Assembly: GCF_000344615.1 (NCBI RefSeq)
Contig: NZ_KB467824.1
Span: 232,445 to 296,444, forward strand
DNA length: 64,000 nucleotides
Direction of reading: 5' to 3'
Source of the DNA: Janthinobacterium sp. CG3
GTDB lineage: Bacteria; Pseudomonadota; Gammaproteobacteria; Burkholderiales; Burkholderiaceae_D
Part shown: piece after piece, positions 41,800 to 51,966 of the stretch
How positions within the stretch are numbered: the stretch's first letter is position 1
Layout of the letters: every line of letters starts with the position of its first letter
The notes under the pieces: generated by a model
Told to the model about the DNA's origin: nothing
Seen by the model: the letters and a program-made list of their open reading frames with translations, nothing else
Database searches by the model: none
Position numbers and translations under genes: made by a program

Positions 41800-42579
41800 T
41801 TACAGACCGTGCGCGGCGCGCCAGCCCAGACCGTCGACGGTGCCGGCGCGCGGTTTGTATTCGCAGCCGATCCAGCCCTGGTAGCCGATCTCGTCGAGCA
41901 GCGTGAACAGGAAGCGGTAGTTGATTTCGCCGGTGCCCGGTTCGAAGCGGCCCGGATTGTCGGCCAGTTGCACGTGGCCGATGCTGGCCAGGTTGGCCTT
42001 GATCGTGTTGGCCAGTTCGCCCTCCATCCTTTGCATGTGGTAGATGTCGTACTGCACAAAGATGTTGTCCGAACCGGTGGCGGCGATCAGCTCCAGCGCC
42101 TGCGCCGTGCCCGACAGGAAGAAGCCGGGAATGTCGAAGGTGTTGATCGGCTCGACCAGCAGGCGGATGCCGGCCTGCTTCAGTTTGCCGGCGGCGTAGG
42201 CCAGGTTGGCGACCAGGGTCGCCTGCGCCTGTTCGCGGCTGACGCCCGGCGGCAGGATGCCGACCAGGCAGTTGACCTGCTTGACGCGCAGCGCGGTGGC
42301 GTAGGCGATCGCGCTGTCGACGCCTTCCTTGAATTCCTCGACCCGGTCCGGGTGGCAGGCGATGCCGCGCTCGCCGCGTTCCCAGTTGCCGGCCGGCAGG
42401 TTGTGCAGCACCAGCTCGAGGCGGTGGGTTTCCAGCTGGGCGGCGATGTCCGCGGCCGGATAAGCGTAGGGGAAGAGGAACTCCACGCCCTTGAAGCCGG
42501 CTTTCGCGGCCGCCTCGAAGCGCTCCATGAAGGGCACTTCGTTGAACAGCATGGTCAGATTGGCTGCCAGTTTTGTCAT
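41800..42579 (-). CDS. hyi: Hydroxypyruvate isomerase
   Basis: The 259-residue protein is a TIM-barrel of the xylose-isomerase-like family with N-terminal KLAANLTMLFNEVPFMERF and metal-site segments LLVEPINTFDIPGFFL (Glu about 143), FVQYDIYHMQRMEGE, GHVQLADNPGR and WIGCEYKP. It interconverts hydroxypyruvate and tartronate semialdehyde. It starts 15 bp after the end of gcl, with ATG 42579 and a ggaag site, so it is the second gene of the operon. Confidence 0.94.
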   Translation of the reverse strand: MTKLAANLTMLFNEVPFMERFEAAAKAGFKGVEFLFPYAYPAADIAAQLETHRLELVLHNLPAGNWERGERGIACHPDRVEEFKEGVDSAIAYATALRVKQVNCLVGILPPGVSREQAQATLVANLAYAAGKLKQAGIRLLVEPINTFDIPGFFLSGTAQALELIAATGSDNIFVQYDIYHMQRMEGELANTIKANLASIGHVQLADNPGRFEPGTGEINYRFLFTLLDEIGYQGWIGCEYKPRAGTVDGLGWRAAHGL

Positions 42580-42593
42580 GATGCTTCCTTCGA

Positions 42594-44369
<1,776 letters not shown>

Positions 44370-44397
44370 GGTGGTATCTCCTGTTGTGAATGCTTTT

Positions 44398-44479
44398 CGA
44401 TGAAATACATCGTAAGGCGAAACTTATAGTTTGATAAGGGGACAAAAAATCGTATTATTCGATACCTGATGTATTGAAT
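44398..44479. promoter_or_regulatory. LysR-type binding sites in the gcl/LysR divergent region
   Basis: ATTCGATAC-CTGAT-GTATTGAAT (44457-44479) is a 9-bp inverted repeat with one mismatch and a 5-bp gap, fitting the T-N11-A rule. CGATG-AAATA-CATCG (44398-44412) is a perfect 5-bp inverted repeat with the same gap length, closer to gcl. Two sites on one face would suit autoregulation plus activation of gcl. Confidence 0.6.
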
Positions 44480-44502
44480 AGAAATGCGGGGAGCGCCGGA
44501 AA

Positions 44503-45408
44503 ATGGACAAACTAAAGCAGATAGAAGCCTTCGTCGACGTGATCGAGCACGGCAGCCTGGCGCGCGCGGCGCTGGGGCAAAACATCACGCCGGTAATGCT
44601 GGGGCGGCGCATCGACGCGCTGGAAAAGCGCCTCGGCGTGAAGCTGATGCACCGCACCACGCGGCACCTGCGGCTGACCGAGGAGGGCACGGTGTTCCTC
44701 GACCACTGCAAGACTTTGCTGAGCGATTTGGACAGCGCCGAGAAGATTATTTCCGAGGGGCGGCACAAGGCCACCGGGCATTTGGTGGTGTCGGCGCCGG
44801 CCGCGTACGGTCGCGCGCACGTGGCGCCGCACGCGCCGGCGTTCCTGGCCGAGCATCCGGACGTGAAGATTTCGTTCAACCTGACCGACCGGGTGGTCGA
44901 CCTGGTGCGCGAGGGTTACGACGTGAGCATCCGCATCGGCGGCGCGATCGACCCCAGCTTCGTCGCCATCAAACTGGCGACCAACCGGCGGGTGGTGTGC
45001 GCGACGCCGGACTACCTGCGCCGCAAGGGCATTCCGCAGACGCTGGACGACCTGGAACAGCACAACTGCCTGGCCTTCAACCTGCAGGGCGGGCAGCAGC
45101 GCGGCTGGTACTTCCAGCAGAACGGCAAGCCGGTGACGATGCGGGTCGAGGGCGACCTCGATTGCAACGACGGCGAGTTGCTGCACCGCTGGGCCAGCGA
45201 GGGCCTGGGCCTGGCGTGGCGCTCGACCTGGGAGATCCAGTCGCAACTGGCGTCGGGCGAGTTGATCACCGTGCTCGACGACTTCGCGCTGCCCGACTAC
45301 AACATCATGGCGGTGTACCCGCAGCAGCGCCACCTGCCGGCCAAGGTGCGCTTTTTCGTCGAGCGGCTAAAGATGATTTATGCGCGGCCGGGGTATTGGA
45401 TACGCTGA
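44503..45408 (+). CDS. LysR-family regulator, probable controller of the gcl operon
   Basis: The 301-residue protein has a winged helix at about 1-60 (KQIEAFVDVIEHGSLARAAL, then GRRIDALEKRLGVKLMHRTT) and a substrate-binding domain of the CrgA/DsdC-like type at about 90-295 (LVVSAPAAYGRAHVAPH, VSIRIGGAIDPSFVAIKLA). It is divergent from gcl, and the 133-bp gap holds two LysR-like inverted repeats. The likely role is control of glyoxylate assimilation; the inducer is unknown (glyoxylate or a semialdehyde are guesses). Confidence 0.88.
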   Translation: MDKLKQIEAFVDVIEHGSLARAALGQNITPVMLGRRIDALEKRLGVKLMHRTTRHLRLTEEGTVFLDHCKTLLSDLDSAEKIISEGRHKATGHLVVSAPAAYGRAHVAPHAPAFLAEHPDVKISFNLTDRVVDLVREGYDVSIRIGGAIDPSFVAIKLATNRRVVCATPDYLRRKGIPQTLDDLEQHNCLAFNLQGGQQRGWYFQQNGKPVTMRVEGDLDCNDGELLHRWASEGLGLAWRSTWEIQSQLASGELITVLDDFALPDYNIMAVYPQQRHLPAKVRFFVERLKMIYARPGYWIR

Positions 45409-45552
45409 TTGCTTGCGCCGGCAGTTGATCTTCACCCATCCAATTCGCTTGGTGGCCTGGCCGATGTGTACTGGACTAGCTGAGAGGACAAAGCGCAGCG
45501 TCGGTTGCGAGCGCGCCGGTTCACCCGTGCTTAGCTTAAACCGCTGCGGCGC

Positions 45553-46158
45553 CTACGCGGCGCTCCAGCTCATCTCTTGCTGGACTTCATCGGCGGCGCC
45601 TGCCTGGAAGCCCAGCGCCAAATACAGGCGGCGCGCGCGCTGGTTGGCTTTGCTGACGTTGAGCAGCAGCGGCAATTGCCGTGCGGCGGCCCACGCTTGC
45701 AGCGCCGACAACACGGTTTTCCCCACTCCCTGGTTTTGCGCCGCCGGCCAGATGGCGATGTCGACGATGCGCGCGCTGCGGCTATCGCGCTCCAGGACCA
45801 GGCGGCCGATGCGCTCGCCGTGCCGCTCCAGCACCATGTATTCGGCTTCAGGGTGCATATTGCGGAAGCCGTGCGCCTGCATTTGTTGCTGCATTTTGAT
45901 CAATTGCCCGACGAACTCGGGGTCGGTATCCTTTAACTTCAGGTCGCCCCGGGTGGAGTCGTACAGCGCGTCGAGGAAGGCGTGGTCGTCTTCGCGCACG
46001 GGGCGCAGCAAAAGTGGGGCGGGCAGCGGATACACGGGGCCTCCGGACAAAAAGGTTGGCTGAACGCCATTTTGGCGGTTTTGGTATGCTGCCTCGGTTT
46101 CGCCCGACTTGCAATCAAATTCATCGGGAAGCGCGCGATCGGTTTTGCGCTTGAACAT
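45553..46158 (-). CDS. GNAT-family N-acetyltransferase
   Basis: The 201-residue protein has a GNAT core in its last 150 residues: LLRPVREDDHAFLDALYDSTR, IVDIAIWPAAQNQGVGKTVLSALQAWA (acetyl-CoA loop QNQGVG at about 142) and LLLNVSKANQRARRLYLALGF. The N-terminal 40 residues are charged and probably disordered. ATG 46158 is chosen; an upstream start at 46224 would add 22 residues. It resembles acetyltransferases of phage tail or toxin surroundings only in general pattern, so no substrate is given. Confidence 0.82.
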   Translation of the reverse strand: MFKRKTDRALPDEFDCKSGETEAAYQNRQNGVQPTFLSGGPVYPLPAPLLLRPVREDDHAFLDALYDSTRGDLKLKDTDPEFVGQLIKMQQQMQAHGFRNMHPEAEYMVLERHGERIGRLVLERDSRSARIVDIAIWPAAQNQGVGKTVLSALQAWAAARQLPLLLNVSKANQRARRLYLALGFQAGAADEVQQEMSWSAA

Positions 46159-46228
46159 ATCGTGCGCTGTTTTCCTCGGGCGCGGCGGCGGACGGACCGC
46201 GGCTATATTTCGTTGCACCAACATGGTC

Positions 46229-46257
46229 TGGACAAGTCAACTATCGACGTATATAAT
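46229..46257 (+). promoter_or_regulatory. Promoter of tRNA-Asn copy 2
   Basis: TGGACA (5 of 6 to TTGACA, 46229-46234), a 17-bp spacer and a perfect TATAAT (46252-46257). The sequence CGACGTATATAAT before the gene is the same as at copy 1. Confidence 0.75.
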
Positions 46258-46268
46258 ATGGCCTCTTT

Positions 46269-46344
46269 TCCCTGATAGCTCAGTTGGTAGAGCGACGGAC
46301 TGTTAATCCGCAGGTCCCTGGTTCGAGTCCAGGTCGGGGAGCCA
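46269..46344 (+). tRNA. tRNA-Asn (anticodon GTT), second identical copy
   Basis: All 76 bases are identical to 6976-7051, with encoded CCA. The first 20 bp downstream and the 15 bp upstream are also nearly identical, so a larger block was duplicated or is kept alike by recombination. Confidence 0.97.
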
Positions 46345-46364
46345 GAACACGTAATAAGAAAAAA

Positions 46365-46395
46365 GCACCCGCGAGAAATCGGGGTGCTTTTTTTT
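46365..46395 (+). terminator. Rho-independent terminator of tRNA-Asn copy 2
   Basis: The stem GCACCC / GGGTGC with an 11-nt loop is followed by eight T. It has the same position and near-identical sequence as at copy 1. Confidence 0.87.
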
Positions 46396-46417
46396 CGTCT
46401 CTACGCCGCGTCAACGC

Positions 46418-46807
46418 TCAGGGATCGACGAAGACGTCGAAGCGCACGTTCAGCGGGCTGCTCCATGAAATATCGACCCAGGCGAAGAAGCCGCCGTTGA
46501 ACGGGGCGACGTTGTAGACCGCCATGCGGGCCGCGCCGATGAAGCGGTGCTGCGCGTCGGTGCTGTACTCGCTGATGTTGAGCAACACGCGCGAATTGGC
46601 GAGGACCCTGGTGTTGTTGAAGCGCACCGCGCGATGCACGCCGTTCGCCCGCCAGGTGTAGTAGGTGGTGAAGGCCGCGCCGCTCAGCTCGAGCGATTGC
46701 TCGCCCGCGCCTTCCGCCATGGCGTCCGGCCCCTTCATGATCAGCGGCAGGTCGGTGACGATTTCGGCCAGGTTGCTCCCGGTCCGATGCTCTTTTTTCA
46801 TGTCCAT
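46418..46807 (-). CDS. Small protein of unknown function
   Basis: The 129-residue protein starts at ATG 46807 behind a GGGAGG site 8 bp upstream, so translation is well supported. It has no signal peptide or membrane helix. The middle and end look beta-rich (SGAAFTTYYTWRANGVHRAVRF, RFIGAARMAVYNVAPFNGGFFAWVDISW). I do not recognise the family. It is monocistronic. Confidence 0.65.
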   Translation of the reverse strand: MDMKKEHRTGSNLAEIVTDLPLIMKGPDAMAEGAGEQSLELSGAAFTTYYTWRANGVHRAVRFNNTRVLANSRVLLNISEYSTDAQHRFIGAARMAVYNVAPFNGGFFAWVDISWSSPLNVRFDVFVDP

Positions 46808-47057
46808 GATATTGCCTCCCTGTGGTGCGGCCCGCGTGTCGTCGGATGCCTGACGCCCCATCCTGGTCGCGTGGCCGATGGGGCTTGCCATACTTCGAAT
46901 TAACAAAGTAATAATTTATTCTAGGGCGGGAAACGGCGAATAGACAGGCTGGACGGCGGGATTGTTGCCGCTGGTTTGTGCTAAAGCAAACTCGGCTTAC
47001 ACTAACTTTCCGGCGGTAATCGAATGCCGCCGCAATGGTTGCGGCGGCCGTGCGCCG

Positions 47058-47579
47058 TCAGGCGCGCGGATAGTCGTGGAAGCCGTCGAAGTCCTGCTTG
47101 CCGAGCCTGGCGCCGAGATGGCGCAGGATGGCGTAGGCGCTCGTCAGGTGGAAGAAGAAGTTCGGCAGCGCATAGTGTTGCAGGAAGGTCTGGCCGTCCA
47201 GCTCCAGCATGGCCTGGCCGGCCTGCGAGTGCAGGATGCGCGTTTCGCTGCCCTCGAACAGGGCCGGCGCCAGCGCCCGCAGGTGCGCCTCGCTGCGGGC
47301 GATGCGGGCGCGCAGGCCGGTGAAACCGGTTTCGTCCGGGCCGTGGTCGAGCTTGGCGGTGCCGCTGAGCAGCGCGCAGGTGCGCAGCGCGAAATCGTCC
47401 GTTGTCTGCACCTGGCTGAGAAAATGGTTCATGTCCGGCGCCAGGCGGGTGTGCAGCAGCGTTGCCGGGCCGGTGTCGGCGGCCGCGGCGTGGTCGGCCG
47501 CCAGTTGCACCAGCGCCGACAATTGGCGCAGGTAGCGCGTGAAAACCGGAACGCTGGATTGGTACATGGAGAGCGGCAT
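47058..47579 (-). CDS. DUF1993-family protein
   Basis: The 173-residue protein matches DUF1993, an all-helical family related in fold to DinB-like proteins: N-terminal LSMYQSSVPVFTRYLRQLSALV, central RLAPDMNHFLSQVQTTDDFA with the conserved His/Asp, and C-terminal LQHYALPNFFFHLTSAYAILRHLGARLGKQDF. The function is not established. ATG 47579 fits the family start; an upstream start at 47636 would add 19 residues. Confidence 0.85.
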   Translation of the reverse strand: MPLSMYQSSVPVFTRYLRQLSALVQLAADHAAAADTGPATLLHTRLAPDMNHFLSQVQTTDDFALRTCALLSGTAKLDHGPDETGFTGLRARIARSEAHLRALAPALFEGSETRILHSQAGQAMLELDGQTFLQHYALPNFFFHLTSAYAILRHLGARLGKQDFDGFHDYPRA

Positions 47580-47740
47580 AGGAAGGTCGTCGTCGGGGTT
47601 GGAATGCCGCATTGTACATTCTTGCACATTCGCCAACGTGGCAGGCGCGGCGGCGGCGCTGGCGCTGCCGCCGCGCGATCGCGCACGACGCCATGGCCGG
47701 CTAATCGTTGCACGGCGGCAGTCGTTGCGCTGAACCGCGG

Positions 47741-48241
47741 TCAGTCGTCCTGGCCTTTGACATGGGCGAGCAGGGCGGCCAGCAAAGTCACGTCCCTGTC
47801 GGTTTCCGGCGCGGCGGCTGGCCGCGGCGACTTCGCCGTGTACGCCGGCGCGGCGGCCTCGGCCTCGGCGTCGGCGGCGAGCGCGGGCGGCACTGCTATC
47901 GGCGTCGGCATCGGCACAACGAGGTCATTGATGGTCGCCGCCATCGCCAGCACGTGCGGCGCCTCCGCTGGCAGCAGCGGGGCCGGCGCGGCGGCGATGT
48001 GCGGCGCGTCGGCGCTCGCCGGCACGCCGGCGGGGTGATAGGCCAGCCATCCCAGCAGGCCCAGCAGCATTACGGCGGCGAGTGCCAGCGCCCCGCCGCG
48101 GCCATGGTCGCGCGCGGCGACGGCGGCGGTATGCACGAAGCCATGCTCCATGCTGGCCAAAATCCGGCAGTAGTCGGCCGGGTCCGGCACCGCTTTGCCG
48201 AGCAGGTTCGGCGGGCGGGATGTCGATTTGGTCGGTTGCAA
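47741..48241 (-). CDS. Single-pass membrane protein of unknown function (TTG start)
   Basis: The 166-residue protein starts with TTG 48241, but the site in front of it (GGAGGTGATA, 4 bp away) is almost the perfect anti-16S sequence, which makes this start credible. One membrane helix lies at about 50-67 (GALALAAVMLLGLLGWLAYH). The N-terminus is cytoplasmic and the C-terminal part is Ala/Pro-rich and probably periplasmic, ending in a short helix. The layout resembles an anti-sigma factor or a T6SS-associated anchor, but no sigma gene is adjacent and no motif supports either. Confidence 0.6.
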   Translation of the reverse strand: MQPTKSTSRPPNLLGKAVPDPADYCRILASMEHGFVHTAAVAARDHGRGGALALAAVMLLGLLGWLAYHPAGVPASADAPHIAAAPAPLLPAEAPHVLAMAATINDLVVPMPTPIAVPPALAADAEAEAAAPAYTAKSPRPAAAPETDRDVTLLAALLAHVKGQDD

Positions 48242-48766
48242 AATATCACCTCCAGATGTGATCTAGCGTTTCACGCGGACGCGCCGCAGACCCGGCGCGT
48301 CATGAGCGCAACGCCGCCTTGTGCTTGTTGCCGCGCGGCGCGACACGCCGGCCCCAGCCGCGCTGGCGGCCTTGCCGGGGGCGCAGATAGCGGCCTCCGC
48401 CCCGCACTACCTTCGATGGTACACCCATAGTTACTCCGTCAAAAACATCATGCGCTTGTGGAAACGCTGCGCGGTGCTGTCATTTAAACGGAGTTGTCCA
48501 CGGCGTTACTTGCGAACGCGCAAGTTTATTCTTGTCGATAGGAATCATTGCGAGGCTTGCGCGCACGAAGTCTGCGCTGCGTCAGCTTAACTGATGAAAA
48601 CCGCTGAGTATTGGCGGAACTACTGCATTGCTGATTCACCGCAACGGGCCGCCTAACGCCACGGTTAAGATTGCTTTCAACATGCAAATGTTTCCACGAG
48701 GCAGTTTTACTGCGCCGCTGGATGCTTGGTTTTGATCTGCCTTTTCCACCACATGGGATATCCAAT
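48242..48766. other. Long intergenic region upstream of the T6SS genes
   Basis: No convincing gene is seen. The left part is GC-rich and contains a weak plus-strand frame (48321-48590) with no ribosome site. From about 48450 the sequence is AT-richer and probably holds the promoter of the lipoprotein-tssBC-hcp operon; I see no clear sigma-70 or sigma-54 pair. Confidence 0.4.
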
Positions 48767-49348
48767 ATGAAACTCCACACCCTGTTACCCGGCTTGGCCA
48801 GCATGCTGTTGCTGGCGGCCTGCGCCGCCACCGACGGCGCGCGCCCGGCGCCGGCGGCGACGCTTGAACACACGCTGGGCGAGGCCGACGCGGCCGCCAA
48901 ATCGGGCCAGTACGACAAGGCGCAGGCGCTGCTGAAAGGTGCCGGCAGCACCTTCCCGGCCGACAAGGGGCCGTGGTTGCAACTGGCCCAGATGAAGTTC
49001 GAACGTACCAACTACGGCGACGCGATCAGCAACGCCCTCGAGGCGCTGCAACGCGATCCGGAGGACAAGCTGGCCAACAGCATTGTCGCCGCCAGCGGGC
49101 TGCGCCTGTCGACCAAGGCGCTGACCGACCTGACCCGGCAGAACAACCTGAACGGCTCGCTGCGCTCCGAGGCGCAGGAGTTGTCCAAGCTGCTGCGCAC
49201 CAGCCTGGGCGAGGACGTGCAGGCGCCGCAGCTGGGTAGCGGCACGGCGGGCCGGCGCCAGGCTGCGGTTAAGAGGGTAGGCGCCGCAGCGGCCAAGTCG
49301 TCGGCGCAGGGCAGCGGCGTTGACCCGTTCGGCGGCCTGGGCAAATAG
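48767..49348 (+). CDS. T6SS-associated lipoprotein with tetratricopeptide-like repeats
   Basis: The 193-residue protein has a lipobox (LLLAACAA, Cys at about 17) and then helical repeats (EADAAAKSGQYDKAQALLKGA, AQMKFERTNYGDAISNALEALQRDPEDKLANSIVA) like a tetratricopeptide. The C-terminal third is basic and Ala/Gly-rich. A gene of this kind commonly precedes tssB in Burkholderiales T6SS operons and may help anchor or assemble the apparatus. It is 58 bp upstream of tssB, same strand. Confidence 0.72.
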   Translation: MKLHTLLPGLASMLLLAACAATDGARPAPAATLEHTLGEADAAAKSGQYDKAQALLKGAGSTFPADKGPWLQLAQMKFERTNYGDAISNALEALQRDPEDKLANSIVAASGLRLSTKALTDLTRQNNLNGSLRSEAQELSKLLRTSLGEDVQAPQLGSGTAGRRQAAVKRVGAAAAKSSAQGSGVDPFGGLGK

Positions 49349-49406
49349 CCCCGGCAGGCGCCCGGCTGGCGGTGGGCAAACCACATACGTTATGAATGGA
49401 GATGTC

Positions 49407-49916
49407 ATGGCAAAAGGTGAAAGTGTGCAGAAGCGGCTGCAACAGGTGCGTCCGCCGCGGGTGCAGATGACGTACGACGTGGAGGTGGGCGGCACCACCG
49501 AAAACAAGGAGCTGCCCTTCGTGGTCGGGGTGGTCGGCGACTTCGGCGGCGATCCCGCGCTGGAGAGGAAGCGCCTGCGGGAGCGTGGCTTCGTCGCCGT
49601 CGACCAGGACAATTTCGACGAGGTGCTGGCCGCGGTCGCGCCGGCGGCCGCCTTCCGGGTGGCGAATCTGCTCGGCGCTGGCGGCGGCAGCGTCGAGGTT
49701 GACCTGCGCTTCCGGGCGATGGCCGATTTCCGCCCCGAGGCGGTGGTGCGCCAGGTCGCGCCGCTGCGCAAACTGCAAGAGGCGCGCACCAAGCTGGCCG
49801 ACCTGCGCAACAAGCTGGCCGGCAACGACAAGCTCGAGGACCTGCTCGGCGAGGTCTTGGGCAACACCGCCAGCCTGGCCGCGCTACAGGCGAACTCAGC
49901 GAAACGGGAGGATTGA
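49407..49916 (+). CDS. tssB: T6SS contractile sheath small subunit TssB (VipA)
   Basis: The 169-residue protein shows the TssB signature: SVQKRLQQVRPPRVQMTYDVEVGG at the N-terminus, KELPFVVGVVGDFGG (about 34-48), and the FRPEAVVRQVAPLRKLQEARTKLADL segment. With TssC it forms the cytoplasmic sheath that contracts to fire the Hcp/VgrG/PAAR needle. ATG 49407 is preceded by gatgtc and a weak GGAG. tssC starts one base after its stop codon, so they are strongly coupled. Confidence 0.95.
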   Translation: MAKGESVQKRLQQVRPPRVQMTYDVEVGGTTENKELPFVVGVVGDFGGDPALERKRLRERGFVAVDQDNFDEVLAAVAPAAAFRVANLLGAGGGSVEVDLRFRAMADFRPEAVVRQVAPLRKLQEARTKLADLRNKLAGNDKLEDLLGEVLGNTASLAALQANSAKRED

Positions 49917-49917
49917 T

Positions 49918-51387
49918 ATGTCGGCCCAAGCGAACACGGCGGTGGCGGCGCCGGACTTGCTCGACCACGTCGTCGAGCAGAGCAAGGTGGCCAGGTCGGG
50001 CGTCGAGCACGCCCGCGCCAAGGACATCATTTCCGAACTGGTCAGCCAGGTCATGGACGGCACCGTGGTGGTGTCGGACAACTTGGCCGCGAGCATCGAC
50101 GCCCGCGTGGCCGAGCTGGACCGCCTGATCTCCAGCCAGCTCAGCGCCATCATGCACGCGCCCGAGTTCCAAACGCTGGAAAGCAGTTGGACCGGCCTGC
50201 ATTACCTGGTGAAGAACACGCCGACCGGCCAGAACCTGAAGATCAAGATGCTCAACGCCACCAAGAAGGAGCTCGTCAAGGACTTCCAGAGCGCGCTGGA
50301 GTTCGACCAGTCGACCATGTTCAAGCAAGTCTACGAGGAGGAGTTCGGCACCTTCGGCGGCGCCCCGTTCGGCGCGCTGCTGGGCGACTTCGAGATCACC
50401 CGCCAGCCCGAAGACATGTATTTCATCGAGCAAATGTCGCACGTCGCCGCCGCCTCGCACGCGCCGTTCATCTCGTCGGCGTCGCCGGAGCTGTTCGGCC
50501 TGGAGACGTATAGCGACCTGGGCAAACCGCGCGACCTGTCGAAGGTCTTCGACACCGTCGAATACACCAAGTGGAAAGCCTTCCGCGAGTCCGAGGATTC
50601 GCGCTACGTCGGCCTGACGCTGCCGCGCTTCCTCGGCCGCCTGCCGTTCAACCCGAAGGACGGCGCCACCACCGAGGGCTTCAACTTCGTCGAGGACGTC
50701 GACGGCAGCGACCACCACAAATACCTGTGGTGCAACGCCGCCTACGCCTTCGGCACCCGGCTGACGAGCGCCTTCGACGACTTCGGCTGGTGCGCGGCGA
50801 TCCGCGGCGTTGAAGGCGGCGGCCTGGTCGACGACCTGCCAACCCACACCTTCAAGACCGACGAGGGCGAGGTGGCGCTGAAGTGTCCGACCGAGGTGGC
50901 CATCACCGACCGCCGCGAGAAGGAATTGAGCGACCTCGGCTTCATTTCGCTGGTGCACTGCAAAAACACCTCCTACGCGGCGTTTTTCGGCGCGCAGTCG
51001 GCCCAGAAGGCGAAGAAATACAGTTCCGAATCGGCCAACGCCAACGCCGTGCTGTCGTCGCAACTGCAATACATCTTCGCCGTCTCGCGCATCGCCCACT
51101 ACATGAAGGCGATGATGCGCGACAAGATCGGCAGCTTCACCGCCGCCTCGAACGTCGAAGACTTCCTGAACCGCTGGCTGACGCAGTACGTGCTGCTCGA
51201 CGACAACGCCAGCCAGCAGCAGAAGGCCCAGTTCCCGTTGCGCGAAGCCTCGGTGCAAGTGTCGGAAGTGCCGGGCCGCCCCGGCGTGTACCGCGCCGTG
51301 TCCTTCCTGCGCCCGCATTTCCAGCTCGACGAACTCTCCGTTTCCCTCCGTTTGGTCGCGGAGTTGCCGCAGTCGACCAAGACCTAA
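49918..51387 (+). CDS. tssC: T6SS contractile sheath large subunit TssC (VipB)
   Basis: The 489-residue protein is a full-length TssC: LESSWTGLHYLVKNTPTGQNLKI-type region (about 86-108, split by a turn), GAPFGALLGDFEI (about 150), the LPRFLGRLPFNPKDGATTEGFNF segment and C-terminal REASVQVSEVPGRPGVYRAVSFLRPHFQLDELSVSLRLV in two pieces. It forms the sheath with TssB. It has a good GGAGG site overlapping the end of tssB and is followed 28 bp later by hcp. Confidence 0.96.
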   Translation: MSAQANTAVAAPDLLDHVVEQSKVARSGVEHARAKDIISELVSQVMDGTVVVSDNLAASIDARVAELDRLISSQLSAIMHAPEFQTLESSWTGLHYLVKNTPTGQNLKIKMLNATKKELVKDFQSALEFDQSTMFKQVYEEEFGTFGGAPFGALLGDFEITRQPEDMYFIEQMSHVAAASHAPFISSASPELFGLETYSDLGKPRDLSKVFDTVEYTKWKAFRESEDSRYVGLTLPRFLGRLPFNPKDGATTEGFNFVEDVDGSDHHKYLWCNAAYAFGTRLTSAFDDFGWCAAIRGVEGGGLVDDLPTHTFKTDEGEVALKCPTEVAITDRREKELSDLGFISLVHCKNTSYAAFFGAQSAQKAKKYSSESANANAVLSSQLQYIFAVSRIAHYMKAMMRDKIGSFTAASNVEDFLNRWLTQYVLLDDNASQQQKAQFPLREASVQVSEVPGRPGVYRAVSFLRPHFQLDELSVSLRLVAELPQSTKT

Positions 51388-51415
51388 CTTCTTTAACATC
51401 TACCGAGGAACTATT

Positions 51416-51907
51416 ATGGCAATTGACGTCTACCTGCAAATCGATGGCATCAAAGGCGAATCCACCGACGCCACCCACAAAGACTGGATCGAGTGCCAGT
51501 CGGTGGCGTGGAAAGTGTCGCAGCCGAAGTCGGCCACCGCGTCGACCGGCGGCGGCCACACCGCCGAGCGTTGCGAACACAGCGACATTTCGTTCGACAA
51601 GCTATCCGACCTGGCTTCGCCCATGCTGCTACAGACCTGTTCAGCCGGCAAGACGATCCCGCGCGCGCGCTTCGAGTTCATGCGCGCCGACGGCCAGGGC
51701 GAGCGCATCAAATACTTTGAGATCGAGATCGAAAACGTACTGATCGGCTCGATCAGTCCAAGCGTCAGCGAGGGCGACATCCTGTCCGAGAGCGTCGGCA
51801 TCAAGTTTTCCATGGTGAAGTGGAAGTACACGCAGCAAAAAGTGACCGGCGGCGCCGGCGGCAATACCTCGGGCGGTTGGAACCTGGCCACCAACAGGGT
51901 CGCCTAA
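51416..51907 (+). CDS. hcp: T6SS tube protein Hcp (TssD)
   Basis: The 163-residue protein matches Hcp1-type tube subunits: MAIDVYLQIDGIKGESTD at the N-terminus, GGHTAERCEHSDISFDK (about 45-61), DLASPMLLQTCSAGK, and ISPSVSEGDILSESVGIKFSMVKWKYTQQ (about 115-145). Hexamers stack into the tube inside the TssBC sheath. Length is normal. After hcp the usual next T6SS genes (tssE, tssF, tssG, tssH) do not follow; an unrelated binding-protein gene begins 59 bp later. Confidence 0.95.
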   Translation: MAIDVYLQIDGIKGESTDATHKDWIECQSVAWKVSQPKSATASTGGGHTAERCEHSDISFDKLSDLASPMLLQTCSAGKTIPRARFEFMRADGQGERIKYFEIEIENVLIGSISPSVSEGDILSESVGIKFSMVKWKYTQQKVTGGAGGNTSGGWNLATNRVA

Positions 51908-51966
51908 GCGAGCGGACCGTCGTTGTCGCATGCCCCGGCGGCGCGCAGTCGTGCTACCCTAGGGCC

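Noticed and set aside
48321..48590. Plus-strand small frame upstream of the T6SS lipoprotein gene
   Set aside because: No ribosome site, poor composition and a Cys/Arg-rich tail; more likely part of a non-coding upstream region.
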